From assembly GCA_041569895.1 (NCBI GenBank), contig JBFFXF010000270.1:1-10182 (forward strand): 10,182 nt of DNA. Direction: 5' to 3'. Positions 5,986 through 10,182 of this stretch are shown here, one piece after another. This stretch comes from JBFFXF01 sp041569895. GTDB taxonomy: Bacteria; Planctomycetota; UBA8108; JACQVS01. The notes under the pieces are model-generated. The model ran no database searches, was not told the DNA's origin, and saw only the letters and a list, made by a program, of their open reading frames with translations. A program made the translations under genes and the position numbers. Positions within the stretch are counted from its first letter, which is position 1; every line of letters begins with the position of its first letter.

Positions 5986-7149
5986 ATGGAACCGCCGGAT
6001 TTTCGACATGATCCGCAGCTCCGGGTGTGGCTCGAGCGGCTGATCGAGGACAAGGTCAACGACGCGCTCGAGCAGGAGCGGGATCGACGCTTTCGCGAGT
6101 CGTTCGCCCTCGTCTCGGTTCGCAAGGATGACCGCCTCGCCGAGGGCATCGCGGCTGCGCTCGGCAAGCGGCTCGTGCGGTCCGAGGTTTTCGTCTTCGG
6201 AGACGGCGAGAAGAAGCCCGTCATCTACGAGAACCTCGCCGGCAAGCACATCTACGTCATCGCGACCGTCGGCGAGGGCGAGGATCCCGACGTGTCGTTC
6301 GCGAACACGTGCAAGATCGTCTCGACTCTCGAGCGCACGTGCAAGGTGGCCCAGATCAACCTCGTCGCGCCGTGCCTCTGGTATCAGGCGCAGGACAAGA
6401 CGCATTCGCGTCGCGAGCCGATCAGCGTGCGCGACGTCGCCGACGACCTGCTCCATCGCGGCATGAACCACATCATGGTCATGGAGCTGCACAGCGAGCA
6501 GATCGAGATCGCGTTCAACAGCTTCGACCACCTGAAGATCACGCCGATCTTCGGCGATTTCCTCGACCGGCGGTTCGAGCGCGACCACGTGCCGCTGGTG
6601 CTCATCTCGCCCGACGACGGCGGCGTGCGGACGCGCGAGGACCTCTACAAGAACATGAACGCGGAGTACATCGCGGGGCAGGCGGCAGTGCACCAGCTCC
6701 GCGTCCGCGGCGGCGTCGACCGCAAGGATCTGATCGACTTCGTGGGCGACGTCGACGGCCGCGTCGGCGTCATCTTCGACGACCTGATCCGGTCGGGATC
6801 GACGCTCTTCCAGGCCGCCGAGGCGGCGAAGCGTCACGGCGCGACGCGCGTCGTCGCCGCCTGCGCGCACTTCTTCGGCTTCGACGGCGGCGGCAAGACT
6901 TTCGAGAAGAAGCTGATGGAATCGGCGGTCGACGAGCTGATCGTCACCAACACCCGTCCCGACTTCGTGGACAAGCTCCTCGATCGACCGGGCTACCGCT
7001 CGAAGATGACGGTGCTCGACATCGCGCCCTACCTCGCGCGCGCCATCCGCAACTACCAGTCGGGTGGTACCGTCAAGGACATGATCCAGCGCGTCAGCGA
7101 CCGCCGCGAGTTCTACGACGTCGTGCACCTGGCGGAGAACGGGCGGTAG
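5986..7149 (+). CDS. Divergent ribose-phosphate pyrophosphokinase (PRPP synthetase)-like protein
   Basis: The protein has 387 residues, against about 315 for usual PRPP synthetases. An N-terminal helical extension (1-38) precedes a Prs-type N domain: GDGEKKPVIYENLAGKHIYVI at 72-92 and QDKTHSRREPIS at 136-147. VADDLLHRGMNHIMVMELHSEQI (151-173) matches the family signature, with the metal-binding His kept as H169. ISPDDGG (207-213) keeps the metal-binding Asp. The phosphoribosyl loop is VIFDDLIRSGSTL (262-274), where enterobacterial Prs has VDDMIDTGGTL, so the third Asp is Arg. The catalytic DKRR segment corresponds to HQLRVR (236-241), and the ARQDR arginine corresponds to AQDK. These losses suggest changed or lost catalysis, perhaps a regulatory homologue like eukaryotic PRPP-synthetase-associated proteins, or another pyrophosphate transfer. 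It appears monocistronic, between a 14-bp repeat array and a hexamer array. Confidence 0.82.
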   Translation: MEPPDFRHDPQLRVWLERLIEDKVNDALEQERDRRFRESFALVSVRKDDRLAEGIAAALGKRLVRSEVFVFGDGEKKPVIYENLAGKHIYVIATVGEGEDPDVSFANTCKIVSTLERTCKVAQINLVAPCLWYQAQDKTHSRREPISVRDVADDLLHRGMNHIMVMELHSEQIEIAFNSFDHLKITPIFGDFLDRRFERDHVPLVLISPDDGGVRTREDLYKNMNAEYIAGQAAVHQLRVRGGVDRKDLIDFVGDVDGRVGVIFDDLIRSGSTLFQAAEAAKRHGATRVVAACAHFFGFDGGGKTFEKKLMESAVDELIVTNTRPDFVDKLLDRPGYRSKMTVLDIAPYLARAIRNYQSGGTVKDMIQRVSDRREFYDVVHLAENGR

Positions 7150-7170
7150 AAGAGACACTCCATCGCGCCC

Positions 7171-7290
7171 TCGTCCTCGTCCTCGATCCGATACCGATTC
7201 CGACTCCGACACCGAAGTCCGATTCCGACTCCGACTCCGATACCGATACCGATACCGAGTCCGAGTCCGAGATCCGAGTCCGCGTCCGCG
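7171..7290 (+). repeat. TCCTCG and NCCGAN degenerate hexamer array
   Basis: After a short TCGTCC/TCG stretch (7171-7186) come seventeen consecutive hexamers at 7187-7290. They are of the form (T/A)CCGA(T/C/A/G), and the last two are TCCGCG. Only two single-base insertions break the 6-bp register. Variation is confined almost entirely to the first and sixth bases. The array begins 21 nt after the stop codon of the PRPP-synthetase-like gene and shares its unit and orientation with 2331-2414. Both strands are open in some frames but encode only dipeptide repeats. Confidence 0.88.
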
Positions 7291-7315
7291 AACTCGAGCA
7301 ACGCCTTCGAAGCCG

Positions 7316-7374
7316 CCTCTGTGCCCTCTGTGCTTCCACGCGGCGCTGCGCCAGCTCGCGCCGCGTCCTCTGTG
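7316..7374 (-). repeat. CACAGAGG-type intergenic repeat element split by a GC hairpin
   Basis: CCTCTGTG occurs three times (7316-7323, 7325-7332, 7367-7374), and the last copy is followed by GTTAAA. Read on the minus strand this is TTTAACCACAGAGG...CACAGAGGGCACAGAGG. From memory, intergenic repeats of this form are common in genomes of environmental bacteria, but I cannot verify that here. Between the second and third copies lies a perfect 9-bp inverted repeat, ACGCGGCGC (7338-7346) and GCGCCGCGT (7358-7366), with an 11-nt loop. There is no T-run, so it is not a standard intrinsic terminator. Confidence 0.7.
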
Positions 7375-7380
7375 GTTAAA

Positions 7381-7762
7381 TCCGCTGAGCGCTGGCGTTT
7401 TCTGGGAGATGTGTCGGAACTCCACGAGGGTTTTCGACGGGGTCGAGCTTGGTGAGCCTCGCTTGACCTGTCGAGCGAACCTTCCTTGCTTCATCGTCTT
7501 CCTGCGTTCCTCCTGGATGCGTCGCACAGTCTCGCCGCCGAAGTCCTCGTCCTCGAGATCGACCGGTAAAACTTTCTCGAATTCATGGTCGACGCTCGCC
7601 CGCGTGCCGTCTCCGTTGCCGCAACTTCAGGCGCGGTCGCATCTCCGCTCGATCGTGTGCACCGGCACGGCGCTTGCCTCTTTCTCGCCGGAGCGTGTGC
7701 CCGCGCGATGGACGCGTCGGGCGCGGACTCGGGTGCCCAGCCAGCCACAGAGCGAGGTCGAC
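7381..7762. other. Non-coding remainder of the 613-bp gap, possibly a decayed gene
   Basis: I see no convincing gene, RNA or promoter here. The plus frame is open into the following membrane protein, but the residues it would add are Arg/Ser/Pro-rich with no family likeness. On the minus strand, about 7626 down to 7383 is open in one frame. The translation is protein-like over part of its length (for example EFEKVLPVDLEDEDFGGE, then RRIQEERRKTMKQ). It has only a GTG start far inside and runs into the repeats without a stop, so at most it is a remnant. Only isolated promoter-like hexamers occur (TTGACC at 7463, TAAAAC at 7567), without partners. Confidence 0.4.
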
Positions 7763-8212
7763 ATGCGACACTTCGACCGGGGCCCGGGGAGTGCGGAGAT
7801 GCCCTGCGACACGGAGCCGTTTCCGGTCGCGCGGCTGCTCGTCTCGTGCGCGGCCCTCGCCGCGTGCTGCTACCTGGTCCTCGTCGACATCCCCGAGCAG
7901 ATCGCCAGCGGGGCGGTCCCGCTCGCCGAGTCGGGCCTGACGGCGCGCGTGCAGGGGCTCGCGATGAAGCTCGCCTCGATGCCGGTGCTGACCTTCGTGC
8001 TCTGCGCGGGGCTGCTCGTTCCGGGTTTCTTTCGCCCCGAGAGGGCGCGTCAGTACTATCTCACCCTGACGGTGGCGACGCTGCTCACGTCAGCCGTCTT
8101 CTTCGTCCTCGCCGGCGAGCCGGCGCGCCGCCTCGGCGAGTCGGTCAACGAGATCCTGTCGATGGAGCGCGAGCTGCCCGAGACGCTGCCGTCGAAGAAG
8201 AAGCCGAGGTGA
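7763..8212 (+). CDS. Small three-helix membrane protein of unknown function
   Basis: I do not recognise this 149-residue protein. The ATG at 7763 has GAGG 5 nt upstream. A second in-frame ATG at 7799 is less likely because its purine run touches the codon. Hydrophobic segments lie at about residues 24-42 (LLVSCAALAACCYLVLVDI), 71-90 (ASMPVLTFVLCAGLLVPGFF) and 98-117 (YYLTLTVATLLTSAVFFVLA). Between the first two is an amphipathic region (44-70), and the C-terminus (118-149) is charged and ends KKKPR. Arginines after segment 2 (RPERAR) and the basic tail suggest that these sides face the cytoplasm, although the topology is uncertain. G/C-ending codons indicate a real gene. It stands alone between a repeat-filled gap and a promoter-bearing spacer, so the context gives no function. 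Confidence 0.7.
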   Translation: MRHFDRGPGSAEMPCDTEPFPVARLLVSCAALAACCYLVLVDIPEQIASGAVPLAESGLTARVQGLAMKLASMPVLTFVLCAGLLVPGFFRPERARQYYLTLTVATLLTSAVFFVLAGEPARRLGESVNEILSMERELPETLPSKKKPR

Positions 8213-8228
8213 GCCGGTGGTGTCGACA

Positions 8229-8244
8229 TGACGCGCCCGCGTCA
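8229..8244 (+). terminator. Possible hairpin terminator after the small membrane protein
   Basis: TGACGCG (8229-8235) and CGCGTCA (8238-8244) form a perfect 7-bp palindrome around CC, or a 6-bp stem with a 4-nt loop, 16 nt after the stop codon. No T-run follows, so termination would be weak or of a non-canonical type. It could instead be a protein-binding palindrome. Confidence 0.3.
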
Positions 8245-8285
8245 CGCCGCGGTGTGATCGGCGCGCGTCGCCCGGCCCCTCCGTA

Positions 8286-8314
8286 TTGCATCTCCCCCCC
8301 GTCTCCGCTCTAAT
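8286..8314 (+). promoter_or_regulatory. Sigma70-type promoter for the nucleoside transporter operon
   Basis: TTGCAT (8286-8291) is followed by a 17-bp spacer and TCTAAT (8309-8314), the latter a 5/6 match to the -10 consensus. Transcription would start near 8321, giving a leader of about 70 nt to the ATG at 8390. It is the best promoter match I found in the window, and it faces the transporter and the glucan phosphorylase. Confidence 0.55.
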
Positions 8315-8389
8315 ACCCGCCCTGCGTCCCTGGTTCCAGTCGCCACGGGTCCCGGTCGCCACACCGCACCGCAAGGGGGGAGACGAGCG

Positions 8390-9829
8390 ATGACACGGTC
8401 CGGCGGTTTCGGCTCGGTCGGCTTCCGTCTCTGCGTGATGATGTTCCTCCAGTTCTTCATCTGGGGGGCGTGGTTCGTCACCGTGGGGAACTACATGTTC
8501 GAGCGGGGCATGGGCGACGAGGTCTACTGGGCCTACACGGTCGGTCCGTTCGCGGCCATCATCGCGCCCTTCTTCCTCGGCATGGTGGCGGATCGCTTCT
8601 TCGCCACCGAGCGCGTCCTCGCGGTGATGCATCTCGCCGGCGGGATCGCCATCCTGGCCGCCCCGTTCGTCGTCGACGGGGAACAGCCCCGAACGACGTT
8701 GTTCATCGTCGTCCTCCTCATCCACGCGCTGTGCTACTATCCGACGATCGGACTGGCGAACACGCTCGCGTTTCACAACATCACCGATCAGGAGAAGTAC
8801 TTCCCCCTGGTGCGCGTCTTCGGCACCCTCGGGTGGATCGCGGCGAACATCGTCGTCAGCGGGTGGCTCAAGGCGGACAGGGAGGCGCTCCAGTTCTACG
8901 TCGCCGGCGGCTCGGCGCTGGTCCTCGCCGCGTACAGCCTGACGCTGCCGCACACGCCCCCGCCGGCGAAGGGACAGAAGGCCTCGGCCGCGGACATCCT
9001 CGGCCTCGACGCGCTCGGTCTGTTCCGCGACCGCTCATTCACCGTCTTCATCGTCAGCTCCTTCCTGATCTGCATTCCGCTCTCGGCGTACTACTCGTAC
9101 GCCCCGGTTTTTGCCGACGCCGCCGGCTTCAAGAACCCCGCCTACAGCATGTCCTTCGGGCAGTGGGCCGAGGTGGTCTTCATGCTCATCATGCCGCTCT
9201 GCTTCGCGCGGCTCGGCGTCAAGTGGATGCTCCTCATCGGCATGCTGGCGTGGGTCGTCCGCTACGGGCTCTTCTCGACGGCGGCCGACGACGGCGTCGC
9301 GTGGATGGTCATGGGCGGGATCCTCCTCCACGGCATCTGCTACGACTTCTTCTTCGTCACCGGACAGATCTACGTCGACAAGAAGGCGCCGGTGAAGATT
9401 CGCGGTCAGGCGCAGGGCATGCTCGTCCTCCTCACGCTCGGTCTCGGCATGCTGATCGGCGCGCAGGTCTCCGGCTGGATCACCAACGCGTACCGGCAGG
9501 AGAGCGCCACCACGCTCGAGGAGCAAGCCGGCGAGCTTCGCGACGACGCGAACGCGCTCTTCGCTCGCGCCGATCAGGCGCGGAAGAACGAGGAGCCGGA
9601 GCGCGCCGCGGAGCTCGAGCGGCAGGGCGATGAGATCTGGGACCGCTCGGTGCCGATCAAGCTCGGAGTGTACGACTGGCGCATGATCTGGCTCATCCCC
9701 GCCATCGGCGCGGCCGTCGTCATGGTCGCCTTCGCGTTCCTCTTCAGGGACCGCGTGTCGAGGACGGAGGCCGCGGTGGCGGACGCCGGCGCCGTCCCGG
9801 AAGCGCCGCCGCCCCGGGACGAGGTCTGA
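8390..9829 (+). CDS. MFS transporter of the nucleoside:H+ symporter (NupG/XapB) type
   Basis: The protein has 479 residues and a strong ribosome-binding site (AGGGGGGAGA, 8374-8383). Helix 1 carries QFFIWGAWFVTVGNYM at 21-36, closely resembling the NupG/XapB opening. DRF at 68-70 fits the loop 2-3 MFS region. About twelve helices follow, with a long cytoplasmic loop at 186-215. YYSYAPVFADAAGF (234-247) and FGQWAEVVFMLIMP (256-269) are typical of the Nuc_H_symport family (PF03825), which imports purine or pyrimidine nucleosides with protons across the inner membrane. Residues 368-425 are an unusual hydrophilic, Glu/Arg-rich helical insert before the last helix (about 431-452). NupG has about 418 residues, so the insert and a Pro/Ala-rich tail account for the extra length. 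The stop codon overlaps the next start, so it is cotranscribed with the glucan phosphorylase. Confidence 0.87.
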   Translation: MTRSGGFGSVGFRLCVMMFLQFFIWGAWFVTVGNYMFERGMGDEVYWAYTVGPFAAIIAPFFLGMVADRFFATERVLAVMHLAGGIAILAAPFVVDGEQPRTTLFIVVLLIHALCYYPTIGLANTLAFHNITDQEKYFPLVRVFGTLGWIAANIVVSGWLKADREALQFYVAGGSALVLAAYSLTLPHTPPPAKGQKASAADILGLDALGLFRDRSFTVFIVSSFLICIPLSAYYSYAPVFADAAGFKNPAYSMSFGQWAEVVFMLIMPLCFARLGVKWMLLIGMLAWVVRYGLFSTAADDGVAWMVMGGILLHGICYDFFFVTGQIYVDKKAPVKIRGQAQGMLVLLTLGLGMLIGAQVSGWITNAYRQESATTLEEQAGELRDDANALFARADQARKNEEPERAAELERQGDEIWDRSVPIKLGVYDWRMIWLIPAIGAAVVMVAFAFLFRDRVSRTEAAVADAGAVPEAPPPRDEV

Positions 9830-10182
9830 TGGGACGCGACACCCGCCGGCGGGTCGAGCTGCCTCCGAGCCTGCGCGCGCTCGCCGACCTCGCCTCCAAC
9901 CTCTGGTGGTCATGCGACCCCGAGGCGGCCGCGCTCTGGGGCGACCTCTCCCGGCGGGCGCGGCTCCGGGACGACGAGCGCACGCCACTGAACCCGGTGC
10001 GCGTGCTCGACAGGCTCTCGGCGCGCGACCTCGAGGCGCTCGGCCGCGATCGCGACTTCATCGCCACGCTGCGTCGCGTCAACAACCGCTTCCGGCGCGA
10101 GACCGCGCGCCGCGGCATCGCGCGCCGTCCGCGGGTGGCCTACTTCTCCATGGAGTTCGGGCTGCACGCGTCGTTGCCGGTC
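9829..10182 (+). CDS. glgP: Alpha-glucan (glycogen/maltodextrin) phosphorylase, N-terminal part
   Basis: The gene runs off the right edge in frame, with 118 codons visible. Its ATG shares one base with the transporter's TGA, and GAGG lies just upstream, so translation is probably coupled. LPPSLRALADLASNLWWSCDPE (residues 11-32) is the N-terminal DUF3417 module of the bacterial and archaeal GT35 glucan phosphorylases. ALWGDLSRR follows at 36-43, and NPVRVLDRLSARDLEAL at 55-71 is also typical. RVAYFSMEFGLHASLPV at 102-118 is the start of the catalytic domain, where the family continues into a YSGGLG-type sequence. The enzyme releases glucose 1-phosphate from alpha-1,4-glucans with phosphate and pyridoxal phosphate. 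The PLP lysine would lie beyond the edge. Pairing with a nucleoside importer may reflect shared sugar-phosphate supply, but that is inference. Confidence 0.88.
   Translation, partial: MGRDTRRRVELPPSLRALADLASNLWWSCDPEAAALWGDLSRRARLRDDERTPLNPVRVLDRLSARDLEALGRDRDFIATLRRVNNRFRRETARRGIARRPRVAYFSMEFGLHASLPV

Noticed and set aside
7338..7366. Intrinsic terminator of the PRPP-synthetase-like gene
   Set aside because: The hairpin is perfect but lies almost 190 bp after the stop codon, lacks a T-run and is embedded between repeat copies, so a repeat-element origin fits better.
5833..7527. Minus-strand open frame of 564 codons
   Set aside because: It runs antisense to the PRPP-synthetase-like gene and through the repeats. 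High-G+C third positions of the true gene create few stops on the opposite strand.
7409..7762. Longer form of the small membrane protein starting at 7409
   Set aside because: The extra residues are Arg/Ser/Pro-rich with no recognisable fold, and the ATG at 7763 has a GAGG site 5 nt upstream.

Overview
The window is high-G+C bacterial DNA (about two thirds G+C by eye), with strongly G/C-ending codons in the real genes. It comes from a Gram-negative organism, because one gene encodes an outer-membrane beta-barrel with a signal peptide. Nothing here fixes the phylum. The gene mix and degenerate hexamer repeats would suit an environmental lineage such as Planctomycetota, Acidobacteriota, Myxococcota or a related candidate phylum, but that is a guess. 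I saw no rRNA, tRNA, CRISPR array, phage genes or insertion sequence.

Layout: positions 1-1017 (minus) hold the N-terminal part of a secreted M16 zinc protease that runs off the left edge. Divergent from it, 1180-2241 (plus) encodes a DUF481-type outer-membrane barrel. A tail-to-tail spacer filled with two hexamer repeat arrays separates it from an M50B-type membrane metalloprotease (2430-3149, minus). A second divergent spacer leads into a tight three-gene plus-strand operon: a PmtA-like phospholipid N-methyltransferase (3387-4007), a nitrilase-superfamily amidase (4012-5058) and a class I DeoC/FbaB-type aldolase (5048-5848). After a spacer with a candidate promoter and three copies of a 14-bp tandem repeat comes a divergent PRPP-synthetase-like protein (5986-7149).

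The 613-bp gap at 7150-7762 holds a second, larger hexamer array and a CCTCTGTG repeat element interrupted by a GC-rich hairpin. Further right are a small three-helix membrane protein of unknown function (7763-8212), a well-formed sigma70-type promoter, a nucleoside:H+ symporter-type MFS transporter (8390-9829) and, overlapping it by one base, the start of an alpha-glucan phosphorylase (9829 to the right edge).

Most genes are recognisable housekeeping or envelope functions. The features most worth a second look are the hexamer arrays, which both begin about 22 nt after a plus-strand stop codon, the PRPP-synthetase homologue that has lost residues known to be catalytic in the family, the 14-bp repeat abutting that gene's ribosome-binding site, and the unusual methyltransferase-amidase-aldolase operon. 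I did not find convincing evidence of a wholly new defence or mobile system.
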